DNA from: Phlebotomus papatasi
Taxonomy: Eukaryota > Arthropoda > Insecta > Diptera > Psychodidae
Reading direction: 5' to 3'
Length of the DNA: 64,000 bases
Assembly: GCF_024763615.1 (NCBI RefSeq)
Contig: NC_077223.1
Coordinates: 55,056,627-55,120,626 of the forward strand
Shown: one piece after another, positions 11,461 to 21,903 of the stretch
How positions within the stretch are numbered: position 1 is the first letter of the stretch
How the letters are laid out: each line of letters begins with the position of its first letter
Notes under the pieces: model-generated
Told to the model about the DNA's origin: nothing
What the model saw: only the letters and a program-made list of their open reading frames with translations
Database searches by the model: none
Made by a program: the position numbers and the translations under genes

Positions 11461-12655
11461 AAATTCAAAGAATTTAACCTTTAAACCCCACACACGACAT
11501 AAAATGTAAAAGAATATAATTCTCATTTGTAAGATTTTTTATTCTGTCTCAGAAAAGCATCAGACAAGTCAAAGATCACTTTCTTAGGATTAATATTCTA
11601 TGTTTTAGCTCAATTTTCATTCTCTCTATATCTCTTTAAGTCTCTTTTGCTCAGGAATATGAATTCTTAATTCTACAATGATTATTTTATCACCGAGTCC
11701 TCCTCGTGTGCCGAGACAAAGTCAAGGTTAAGCATTGATTTTTCCATCGAGACACACTCTCTGTTTTTGGGACGAGGGTGAGCCAAGTGCGAGACGAAAA
11801 TAGAAGGAGACTGCATTCCCATCCGAGCCATTGTCGGGGCGGCAAAATTAAATTGATGGAAATGGATGGTTGAAAAAAGAGAAAAAAGTACAGCAATGGA
11901 GAATCCAAATGTGGTAAGCAGAGATCTAAATTCGATTTTCCTCTTTTCGAGACACCTCATGCCCATACCCTTCTTCGCCTCTCATACACAAAAGTCTTCC
12001 GAGCTTTTCTCAAGTTGCTTTTGTGCATCCTTCGCCCAGACACGACACTTACACATGCTTCACCATCCCCTTGGCTTCCTCTTCATCGTCTCGGTGACGT
12101 CACCACGCGGAGCGAAGAGTAGCTCACAGGATTAAATATAAGATGGGATGGGATGTGAAAAATGCCTGAATAAATAGTGAAAGCGAGGAAAATTCCATAG
12201 TCAATAAATCTAGTAAAAAAGACTCATCCCATTTGAAAAGATGTGGACTCCACAAAACCCATCCTGACTGAATTTTTGCCAATATTTTCAGGAAAAAAGC
12301 ACTACCTGAGGGAGTTTATAGTTATGAATAGAGACTAGAGACCCTGTTTGAATTGAAAACATTTTTGGTTGAATTCCTGATAAATATGAGAATTTTTTTG
12401 AAACAAAAATGTTATTTCTTTTACTTTGATTATACAGAAAAAAATCTTTTAGGGTGAAGTCATGGTTTATGACCATATTAATCACTCATTTGATTCAAGT
12501 TTCAGGATTTTGGATTCCTATAAAAAAAATATATCGAATTGTAACTCCATTAGAAAATGCACTTTGCATTACCATGTTAAATTTCACATTTGTAGCCACT
12601 TGGACCATACGTCCAAATTTTCTAAGTATCACGAAAACTCGTCGTAGTTTTTAAA
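11461..12655. other. Unique non-coding stretch
   Basis: Bases about 11,690-12,130 are unique and G+C-richer, with overlapping small frames on both strands, none with a convincing start, splice or domain. One plus-strand frame from 11,866 ends at a donor-like GTG|GTAAGC, which I consider chance. The remainder is AT-rich. Confidence 0.4.
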
Positions 12656-13322
12656 TATTGGACATTATTTAGAAGTAGCCCAGGCAGGTATTTCGAGATT
12701 TTGTAAAGATTTATTAATTTGACATTCTAATTTTGGATTTGGACAACTCTAAACTGATTTCAATCGGATATGGATCAGTAATAAATCGATAATTCATTTA
12801 TGCTCAAAGTTCAATTGGACTACTGTTATCATATACTTCAGTCAATTTTTCCAACTCAACCTATAAAACAGTTTAAAATTATTAAATAATAAAAGAGGTG
12901 GCAAATTGTCCCAGGTTTTTCGAAGTTCTCGAACTCGGGACTAAAATATTATACCTCAAAATTACTTTCACATCATTTACCGTTTATCGGTTCTCAACCT
13001 CTTTGAACCGATTCATAAATCATAAATAAAACTTATCGGTTCGTAACCGGTTCATTACTAGTCCACAACCGATTTAACCGATTTATAAATAAATCAAAAC
13101 ATTGCCCATAATAGGGTAGGAGTACTATAATTGAATTTTGGATAAAAAATAATTAAGATTAAAAATAAAATGATTGGAATCGGTTCAGAACTTGACAGAA
13201 CTTCCAAGACCTTGCCAACGAGTCCAAACATGATACCATTCGGTTGAGAAATGCGCTCTCCTAGAGCTATTTTAGCATTTGATCATGAAAGCCCGTTATT
13301 AGGAATAATGCAACGATAGAAC
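12656..13322. repeat. Repeat family L, copy 1
   Basis: Contains GGTGGCAAATTGTCCCAGG, then words such as CGGTTCTCAACCTCTTTGAA and ACCGATTTATAAAT. These recur at about 18,840-19,200 and, split by insertions, 25,862-28,190. There are no clear ends or coding capacity. G copy 2 begins immediately after it. Confidence 0.55.
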
Positions 13323-13438
13323 GATATTAGGTGAGATTCTTAACAATCTCACCTAATATAATCCTAACAAAATTTCATGTCCTCCGATCACGCCCAAACT
13401 TTGCCAAAACGTGTTTTGACACTTCCTGATCACGAATA

Positions 13439-13772
13439 CAGTAGACTCTCGCTTATCCGTGAGAGCGGGACCAAAACGTCACACGGATTTTGAGAGTGAT
13501 ACCCATCAAATTGTTTGAAAAACGATTTTTTTGTTTACATTGAAAATTTATGGAGTAAATCCTGACCTGACTGAATCCCACAGTCTCTCTAAACATGCGT
13601 ACTGTCCAAAAAAGTTACAGTGAGTAAGAATTACAGTAGATAGAGCACATTTGCTTAAAAAAAAACCCCAAAATACGAACAATGTGTCATCAAAATTTTG
13701 AAAATTCAACTGTCTCACGGATTTTTTTATGTCACCCGGAAAAAAAGTCCACGGGTAAGAGAGAGTCTACTG
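13439..13772. mobile_element. Pogo-like MITE (family I), copy 1
   Basis: The 334-base insert begins CAGTAGACTCTCGCTTATCC and ends with the complement (GAGAGAGTCTACTG), flanked by TA, inside G copy 2. The CAGT start, TA duplication and CTTATCC words resemble pogo/Tigger-type ends. Relatives lie at 35,214-35,540, 40,244-40,477 and 62,032 onward. No transposase. Confidence 0.8.
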
Positions 13773-14080
13773 TATATGGGTGGCTAAAAACCGTTCTCAT
13801 CCGTCCGTCCGTCCAGTCTTTGGAGCTTAAGAGCTCCCAAACTAAGAGAGATATCGACTTGCGGTTTTCGGCAAAGGTTATATATCGGGTGAAAATTGCA
13901 ACTTGGTGCATTGACCCCCACCCCCACCCCTCCTTCCGCCATTTTGAATACCCGCATTTTCTTGTTTTCTCAATAGCTCCGCCCCTATGGCATCGATCGG
14001 GCTCAAATTTTAGTATGTTATAGCTGGACCTTAGGGCTTTCGATCAATACCAAACTTAATGTCCCCTGACCCGAGCTATA

Positions 14081-15248
14081 GGGGAAAGTCGTCTGCCTTT
14101 AAATGCAGCAGCCTTTAAATGTTGCGATTTTTTCGTTGTTCTCTAAAGCATAAATTATATTCTATTAACTATTAGGTAGCTATTCATCATCCTCACAAAT
14201 CATCAAAAAATGGAGAGCCTAGCTCCTATTTCCTAGATGGTAGATAAAAAAAAATGAAAATGAGCTCTAAACTGTAATTTTGATGCTCCACAAATCATGT
14301 GATTTTTCATAGTAAAAATCATTTTACAAATAAATCTTCCATTGTGACACATAGAACGTTAATCAGGCTTAATATTTCTGTTAATACATTTTGGTTCAGA
14401 TGACACAATTTTTGTGGGTGGCAAAAATTTGCAAATATCACCCTGCAGCAGCCTTTAAATGCTAATGTCGTGTGCCTTTAAATCCTGTCTTTCCATACAT
14501 CAAAACATTTGACAGCTTCCCGGCCGGGCGCAAAATAGGAAGTCACAAGTATTTGTGCGGTATTCGTCAGGTCAAATAGAAGTTTCATTTCACATATTCC
14601 CTCTCATTTTAGTTGTCCAGCAAAGTCCTAGACATTCTATAGTGCTTTTTCTCAAATATTTCTCTGCGGAGAATTACAATGAGAGAAATTATTGCACATT
14701 CCCACACGAATATATGTGAAATCGAACTCCTACTTTTCTCTGACGAACGTCATACAAATACTTATAACCTGCTATCTTGCTCCGGCCGGGATGTTTCAAG
14801 TTGGCAATTGTCAACTTCAATGGCTTTTTCTTCCAAATTTTCAAGTGCAAAACAGTGCTTCAGAAAAATGTGAAGAAAAGTTATTGTTTAATGTCTTTTG
14901 ACTGCAGTGATGATTTTAGTGAGTGCGTTAGGTTTCAACCTAATCATTTATAACCCATTTAGTTTTATTGATTCAATATTCTCAGTGAAAAAAAACATTT
15001 AAAGGCAGCTGCCTCGCGTTTAAAGGCAGACTATGCCAGCTGCCTTCATACAAATCGACATCACTTTTTTAATTTCCTCAGAAGGAAAAACTGAGGACTT
15101 GTAAGTGCTAAATGAGGTAAGCATATACGCTGAATGAACAAGAGAATTTTTTGGTGTAGTAGAAAATAAAATCCATTTTGTGGATTCTTCAGAAAAAAAT
15201 CTTAAATTTGGAACTCCATCTTTCGTTTGAAGGCAGACGACCTTCCCC
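14081..15248. mobile_element. TA-flanked MITE (J) with subterminal repeats, nested in G copy 2
   Basis: Left end GGGGAAAGTCGTCTGCC and right end GGCAGACGACCTTCCCC are complementary and TA-flanked; 1,168 bases. GCCTTTAAAT occurs at 14,095, 14,111, 14,451 and 14,474. In the opposite sense, ATTTAAAGGC or GTTTAAAGGC occurs at 14,997 and 15,018. These look like repeated transposase-binding sites. Frames at 14,679-14,901 are short and without a domain. Confidence 0.85.
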
Positions 15249-15670
15249 TAAGGGTCCAAAAAAAATTTCCAAAAATGGCCATAACTCCGGTTCTAATTGT
15301 CAGAATTTAAGGCGTTTTGGAAAACTCTCGCATGAAATGCCACTTCCCCTTCTAACATCACAAGCTCATAAAACCACCGCTAGGGGCGCTATTTTTCAAT
15401 TTTCTAAGTTAAATAACTCAAAAATTCCTTTGTGCATCGTGCTGAAATTTTAGTATGTCGTAGCCGCAGATTATACCTATCAAACAAAAAAATACTTAAG
15501 TCGACCCATAACCCCTGATCCGAGCTATAAGGGGTCAAAGTTCGAAAATTGAATGGCCTCTATCTTCGGTTCTAATTAATATTTTGACCTAAATTTTGGG
15601 TTTTTGGTTTCGTCTCGATGAGCACTTTCAGATGAAACACGATTCTCGAGAAAAATTAGAACAAATTATA

Positions 15671-16135
15671 CTCTGAAAAAAAGTTTTGTCAAACGGACAA
15701 AGACATTTGTTATTACATTTCTTACATTTTAACATTTTATATAAGAAACGTGCCTTCTTGGCCAAGCTGAGACTCACACCTCACCATGCTTATTCCCGAT
15801 TCCATACAACAACTGCCACTCACATTTTATGGTTTAAAAAATAATTGTATAATTGTTAACATATAACATGTACAAAATTTGGCATATACGATCAGTGATT
15901 CAGTGGTTTCTGCCGTTTACCTGATGAGATCGGTAGTGAAGTCGGTCGGCAGCCGCAATCAAGCATAGTGAGAGAATAAATTGAATTGAATTGAATTGAA
16001 TTGAGAAACACATTCTCTTCATATACTTTTCACACGATCCATTTGGTCGCAGATTCGGCAAAAATCCTGTATGGAAGAACATCCTTTTGCCAAACTGCTC
16101 TTGTTAATTTGACAAGTCTTTCTTTTTTTTCAGAG
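15671..16135. mobile_element. TA-flanked MITE with CTCTGAAAAAAA ends
   Basis: Left CTCTGAAAAAAAGTTTTGTC and right TTTTTTTTCAGAG, with TA on each side; TTTGACAAG words are repeated inside both ends. About 465 bases, containing a short GAATT tandem near 15,980. No coding capacity. Confidence 0.65.
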
Positions 16136-17418
16136 TAGATTTTAATTTAGAAATATTTTATGAAAAGTGAAAACAGAATTTCTATCCTCTACTTTTTCAA
16201 ACATAGTTGTATTTGTCCAGTTTATCCAACTCTTTTACATTCTCCTTCTTGTTTTTAGAATCACATCAAATTCAATTTAGATTTGAGTACGAAAAAGTGA
16301 GATGGACATGTTCAATAAGTTTGAGAAGGAAAGGGTGAAAATTTTGATTTCATAAGAGCTTGCGAAGACTAAAAGCCGTACATACCGAATGTATTAGAAA
16401 TTGTTTTTCATTGAAACTTAAAATCAATTTTCTTAATGGTTTTTATTTTTTTTTTTTTTTTGTAGAAAATCTTTAGATACAACAAATTATAATATTGAGC
16501 TGAAAATGTTCAAAGTTTTTGAGTAAAACAATTTACATATTGTGAAAATCGTCCCCAGAGATAACTTTCTATATTGAGACAATGGGACTATTTCTAGGCT
16601 GAATCCCTTGCACAGGAAAGCACTCAAGATTTTATGCCTCAGTCATAGAAAAGCGCCTCCGTGTGGAAAATTCAGTGGAAATTGGTGAAAATCTCCTCTC
16701 TTTTCTGGCGAGTTCTCTTTTTCTCAGAACCTGGCATGAATCCAGCTTAAAATTTTATATTCATCATCAAGCGTCGTACCAGTGGCTTTTGTCTGCTGTT
16801 CGCCTCCAATTTCAAACTTTTCCGTCTGGCAAATATGCTAAAGCGGCGTCTGGGTGGGCGATGGGTGGATAAAAGCTCTTGGGGGCGGAAGTAACAGACA
16901 CAGAAGAGACACCTGAAGGAGTTTCGCGATAGTTCGACATCAAAATCTCAACACGACTTGGGATTGAGCTTAGGGACGTGACTCGCCTAAATCCAAGCAC
17001 TTCACTCACTTTCATGACGATGCCTAACAAACAGAACCCTAACTCAGTCCAATCTCTCTCTCACACCCTTTCAAATCATCTTCCTTTTTCTTATCTATGT
17101 CCTTAGAGAAAATACTATTGAGCATTTGGTATACATCTCCTCGTCTAAACTGATTTTTGCGATGGATTCCCATCAAATTTTTCCCACCCACACATACCAC
17201 TTACAGAATCACTTTCCCAAGAAAAAAAGGAGGATCAAGAATAAAAAAAACCAAGAGTAAAGCTCCTAAATAAACAATCTCCTTTTTGCCTACCTTTGCG
17301 CCTCGGGCGAAACAATAAATCAAGATGACAAAACAGAAAAATTTTCTTTGAGACGATTGAATTTTTGATGGCAGCCGGAAAATTGCTGAGGATGGAAGAC
17401 TCAATGGAAGAAGTTGTA
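16136..17418. other. Unique non-coding stretch
   Basis: Bases 16,640-17,060 are unique and G+C-richer, with opposing frames (16,663-16,872 plus, 16,812-17,030 minus) that lack domains and splice context. A regulatory island is possible. The rest is AT-rich, with a T tract at about 16,445-16,460. Confidence 0.4.
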
Positions 17419-17842
17419 GGGTAAGTGTGCCAAATTCCGGCCAGCTTGCAATTCTGTCTACATTTTTTGTTTCTCGAATTTTCATGAATTTTTGGTTTTT
17501 ATATCTAGAGATTATACAATGCAAAAGAATAACAAAAAATCTAGCTTCGACAAACAAGATGACGTGAAAAAGACATTTGAAGAATTCCCGATGGGCAAAG
17601 AACTATGAGAATGAAGGTGGCCGAAATAAGGCACCAAAGCCATGCCAACATTTTTATTTATTTTAAAATGTATTAAGAATGATTTTAGAGTAAATAAAGA
17701 CGATAAACTGTCTACAAGGCTCCAAGCAACACTCCTTAAGAAGAAGTAATAAAAATATTTAATTTATATTAATAATATTGCATTTAAAACTTGAGACCTT
17801 GGCGCTTGCATGCAACTATGCCAAAATTTGGCACACTTACCC
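17419..17842. mobile_element. MITE family A, copy 1
   Basis: Ends GGGTAAGTGTGCCAAATTCC and TTTGGCACACTTACCC with TA on each side. Carries a 29-codon frame at 17,519-17,608 (MQKNNKKSSFDK...FPMGKEL, stop). Sister copies: 18,144-18,570, 46,783-47,192, 47,788-48,196 and 59,885-60,311. Confidence 0.9.
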
Positions 17843-18143
17843 TATATCTCCCCAAATTCAGCCCGAGCAATTGTATGTGATTTTCTCGGACAAATGAAAT
17901 TGAGGAGGGAATATCCAACCTCATTTCTCTACATCTACGAGGAAAAATTGATTGAGGGACACAGTTAGAAAAATTGGAAATTACATGGGATTTTCTGCAA
18001 AACAAATGCGAAGAAATTGAAATAAAATATTATATTATTTAGGTAGCAATAGTATAATTTAATTAGCAAACATTCAAATTTCATGATAGAAACTAATCGA
18101 TTTTGACAATTCATTTGGACGACAAAAAATTTTAATATTGTTA

Positions 18144-18570
18144 GGGTAAGTGTGCCAAATTCCGGCCAGCTTGCAATTTCGGCCACCTTTTTTGTTCCAC
18201 GAATTTCCATGAACTTTTAGATTTTACATACTCTAGAGATTATACAATGCAAAAGAATAACAAAAAATGTAGCTTCGACAAACGAGATGACGTGAAAAAG
18301 ATAATGGAACAATTCCCGAAGGGCAAGGAACTATGAGAATGAAGGTGGCCGAAACAGGGCACCAAAGCTATGTCTATATTTTTATTCATTTTAAAATGTA
18401 TTAAGAATGATTTTAGAGTAAATAAAGACGATAAACTCTTTACAAGGTTCCAAGCAACACTCTTTCAGAAGAAAGAATAAAAAAAATCAATTTGAATTTA
18501 AAATATTATATTTCAAACTTAAGACTTTGACGCTTGCATGCAACTATGCCGAAATTTGGCACACTTACCC
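18144..18570. mobile_element. MITE family A, copy 2
   Basis: Same orientation and structure as copy 1, only about 300 bases away, flanked by TA. The 29-codon frame is intact at 18,247-18,336 with substitutions (KKIMEQ in place of KKTFEE) relative to copy 1. The shared polarity and closeness could reflect local transposition or a duplication. Confidence 0.9.
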
Positions 18571-20143
18571 TAGATGTTATTTTTAAATTTCATTAGGTTT
18601 ATCGGGTTTATCCCTATGGCTTAGCTGTTTCAATTTTACAACAAGTAAAATATTTTGGAAAATTTTCTTTTAGGGTAGTGTAAGAAAAATAAATTGAAAG
18701 AAATCACTGCGAGTTCCTTCTTATTTAGAAGTTCCAAATCGCAATACAGGCCTAAGTATATCTGGTTTTACTGCTCTAATTAAAAAAAAAAAGAGATAGA
18801 AAATTTTTAGAAAATTTCTAATTAGGATTTATATTAATGGCAAATGGTCTATCAAACTTTGCAAAAACTGCTAAATAAATTTGGACAAAACTAAACTGAT
18901 TTCAATTGAATATTGATCAGTAATGTACCGATAATTAAATTATACTCAAAGTTCAATTGGACTACTCGTATCGTATACTTAAGTTATTTAATCAATCTTA
19001 CCAATCCAACATAGAAAACAATTCAAAATTATTAACTAATGAAAGGGATGGAAAAACGTCTTGGAAAACCGACTTGAACCGATTCAGAAACCACCCAAAA
19101 GATCCCTCAAAATAGTTTTAAGAGTAACAAAATTTATTTTCTGACAAAAAATACTTATGGGTTCATTACCAAGTTTTATACAAGTTTCCAAGTAATAAAA
19201 TTATATTTAAAAATTTAACATGTCATATAAAAATCACCATAATATCGATATTTAAATATTAAATAATATAATAAAAGCTTGTACTGCCTAATTGCGAGGA
19301 AAAAAAAACAATAACACTCGAAATAGTTAAGTTTTTCTTTAGTTGGCTGAGTGCTCGTTTTTCGTTTGAACCTCAATATCGAGGTTAAAAAACAATCTGA
19401 GAGAAAAGTTGTACATGGACGAAAATGTAGCTGATTAAATTCTCTGTGAAACCCACAAAACAGATTGTTAGGGACAGTCCTAGTTTTCGAGATATTTTTG
19501 ATCAAAGTTGCTAAAAAGTTCGATTTTCCCATGTCTTCTGACATTTATGAGACTACAGCGCCCCTGGTGTCAGTTGTACGAACTCCATCTGTTCAGAGGA
19601 TTCATCGGGCATGTAAAGGAGACCAAATTATTCCATAGTGAGAAATAAATCGGTTCAGCAGAATCGGAGATATAGGCACCCAAGTAACAAAAAACGGCAA
19701 AAACGGTTTTGCCTAGATTCCAGGTGCAAAATCCAAATGAAATCAAAATCATAAGTATTTTCGTAAATCATTTGACCCTAGCAATAGAAAAAATAGCATG
19801 AGAACCCAGGGACAAAAAAAAGTTCAAAATTGTTGCACAGTGAAATAAATCCAGAATCCAGATATATTTTAACACATTTAATCCATATAATAGCATTTTC
19901 ACAATTTTTATATCGGATTTCCTATTCAATAAATAAATTACTATACTCTCTGTAAAATCCTTATCGACATTCCCCAAATGCGTCTTTAATGGATGTTGAT
20001 CTAATAACAATAAAGTGTCCATCAAAAATGTTATAAAAAAAAATAGCAAAGAAGAGGAATAAAAAGCAACTTTTCCCACAAAATAAAGACCAAAAAGCAA
20101 TAAATACAGTGAAGTGATAGACAAAGTTTCTTAGCAAAGTAGA
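18571..20143. other. Diverged repeats, no gene supported
   Basis: About 18,840-19,200 is a diverged family L copy (ACTAAACTGATTTCAATTG words shared with 12,740). About 19,380-19,700 has G-like sentences (CGAGATATTTTTGATCAAAG, AGCGCCCCTGGTGTCAG). Minus-strand frames here are not supported as genes. An in-frame TAG lies twelve bases before the ATG of the next gene. Confidence 0.45.
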
Positions 20144-21112
20144 ATGGGAAGCTTGAGAAGAAAAAAAGAATTTGTCAAACAGCTTGAGAAAAGATGTCTC
20201 GACAAAAGGATGTGTGAGAGAGAGAAAGACTTCTTAGAAAATCAACACGTGACTAAACACCAACGTACACCCTTTATCCCTCTTGTTCCGAAACCCATGG
20301 CAAACAAACTCGACTGTTTGGTCGATCTAAGAGGAGTCCCTCAAGAGGATTTCTAACTGCAAAAGGAGTCCACAAGAGAAAGAAGACATATGGAGCCCAT
20401 TCACCGAGACGGGAAAATGTGAGTAGATTGCATCCCTCGTCAGTTGACTTAATTAAATCCCCGTGTGATGGATGACCATTGGTCGAGGGTTTGTCCACGG
20501 GGAGAACTCAATTTGACCAGTATCTCTCATTCCCCTTTAGACGTGAGCAAGTGGAGCTAGAGGACCGCATGAGGCGAGAATATGGCATAAAATGGGGAAT
20601 GTTGGCTGAGAAAGCCACAAATGAATTCTACAATCCTGGCAAGATTAATGCAGAGTTCAGGGAACGTTTCAAAAAGGACACTGAAACCTTTCCCTACGAT
20701 TACACAGGCAGCGGAGATTCTTTCTTCATTTCCAAAGACATGTACAATGCCTTGGTTAAAATTTGTCGTTGTGGACGACAGAAAACCGAGGGACATGTCC
20801 TTAAATGTTTGCAGAGAGTCAAAGCAAAATATATCGAGGATGTTCAGGTAACTGAAGCCGAGGATCGAAAAGATTTGAAGGCACAATCAACGAGTAACTT
20901 CCTAAGACGTCTTCCACCGACTTCTGCAGGTAATTATCTCTTACTCAAATTACCCGAAAAAAATGATGAAATGAAAAATTCCAGGAGTCGTTGGATGGCC
21001 TCAACATACCTATCAACAATGGGAAAGCTCTACAAAATACATTTCACCGCGCTACACAATGCCCGGACCCCGTATTCAAGATCAGCCCTACGGAAGTATT
21101 TTCATCGGGTAA
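20144..21112 (+). CDS. Uncharacterised three-exon gene with an in-frame stop
   Basis: Exons 20,144-20,418, 20,541-20,929 and 20,985-21,112 join in phase across GTGAGT..TTTAG and GTAATT..CCAG introns of 122 and 55 bases, giving about 263 codons. The product begins MGSLRRKKEF, is rich in Lys, Arg and Glu, contains KICRCGRQKTEGHVLKC, and ends in a Gly/Pro/Tyr-rich tail (GWPQHTYQQWE ... GSIFIG). No signal peptide or membrane segment. Codon 71 is TAA (20,354-20,356). Either the gene is broken or a 45-base intron (20,321-20,365, with a CTAAC branch-like motif) removes it. Function unknown. The start is the first ATG after an in-frame TAG. Confidence 0.6.
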
Positions 21113-21655
21113 CGGACCTATATAGCAAAAAAAAGGACACCCTCTACAAATCGGCCTGAGTACTACGTAAAAAAAAGTCAGAGGCAGTCAGCAAATCTGT
21201 GCCGAAGAGTGGCCAAGTGCTGACGCTGCTCACTGGCGATTAGGATATGGAATGCCACCATAAATAACACACTTAAATCATTGCATTAGAGACAGACGTG
21301 AATGATTTACTGGGCATTGGTGTAAATTTATATTCACTCCCTCTACCCTCACACACAAGCTTTCATTCTCATACGCATATGTAGTCTATAGTTTTAACCT
21401 CATACACAGCCTCCCCTTATCCTTCTCCTATAAATTCTCAACCGCCAGCCACGGAGGTGCAAAGTGAAAATTCTTTCACGCAATTTTTACTAAAGCTGGT
21501 GTTACATTCAGTAAAAAAAAATAATATTTCATGCAGATGAATTCTTGTACAGCTTCCAGTGGCATAATAAAAAATTTTATACATTTTATGTAGCGATTTT
21601 TCTTACTGATCGAACTCGACAGAAAGAGTAGTAGGGAAACTGGGGCAGTAGTAGG
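21113..21655. other. Spacer after the uncharacterised gene
   Basis: Unique, with pyrimidine-rich stretches at 21,330-21,430; no exon recognised. It probably holds the 3' UTR, but no canonical AATAAA is evident close to the stop. Confidence 0.35.
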
Positions 21656-21903
21656 GTAAAGTGGTATAATTTGGACAGTGGTACAAGTTGGACAATGGTA
21701 CAATTTGGACAGGGCTTTTTGTCTTTTATAAATTTAGTACTTCATTTTTATTTGTATATTTTTAATGCTTTAGTTATATAATTTTGTTCCTTGTGCTTAA
21801 AAACAAATTTTGTACTGTACTTATCAAGAAAAAAGCCATGTCCAACTTGTACCGGCGAATTGTCCAACTTGTAACACTAATTCGAAATTATATCACTTTA
21901 CCC
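21656..21903. mobile_element. TA-flanked MITE, 248 bases
   Basis: Ends GGGTAAAGTGGTATAATTT and AAATTATATCACTTTACCC are complementary and flanked by TA. Inside, GTACAA(G/T)TTGGACA words are repeated. No coding capacity. Confidence 0.8.

Larger units (their letters stand above)
13325..15640. repeat. Repeat family G, copy 2, with two nested elements
   Basis: Starts ATTAGGTGAGATTCTTAACA and follows the same order of paragraphs as copies 1 and 3. It stops near 15,640 after GAGCACTTTCAGATG, so the right half is missing. Removing the insertions at 13,439-13,772 and 14,081-15,248 restores contiguous G sequence on both sides. Confidence 0.8.

Noticed and set aside
11682..12135. Overlapping frames on both strands near 11.7-12.1 kb, one ending at GTG|GTAAGC
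   Set aside because: No recognisable protein, no partner exon, and both strands are open, as expected by chance in a G+C-richer patch.
13682..14023. Plus-strand 113-codon frame
   Set aside because: Runs from a pogo-like MITE into the G repeat across an insertion border, so it cannot be an ancestral gene.
14679..14901. Two overlapping small plus frames as a transposase exon
   Set aside because: No catalytic or DNA-binding motif and no splice partner.
20557..20886. Minus-strand 109-codon frame
   Set aside because: Overlaps the plus-strand exon 20,541-20,929, which has matching splice phase on both sides.
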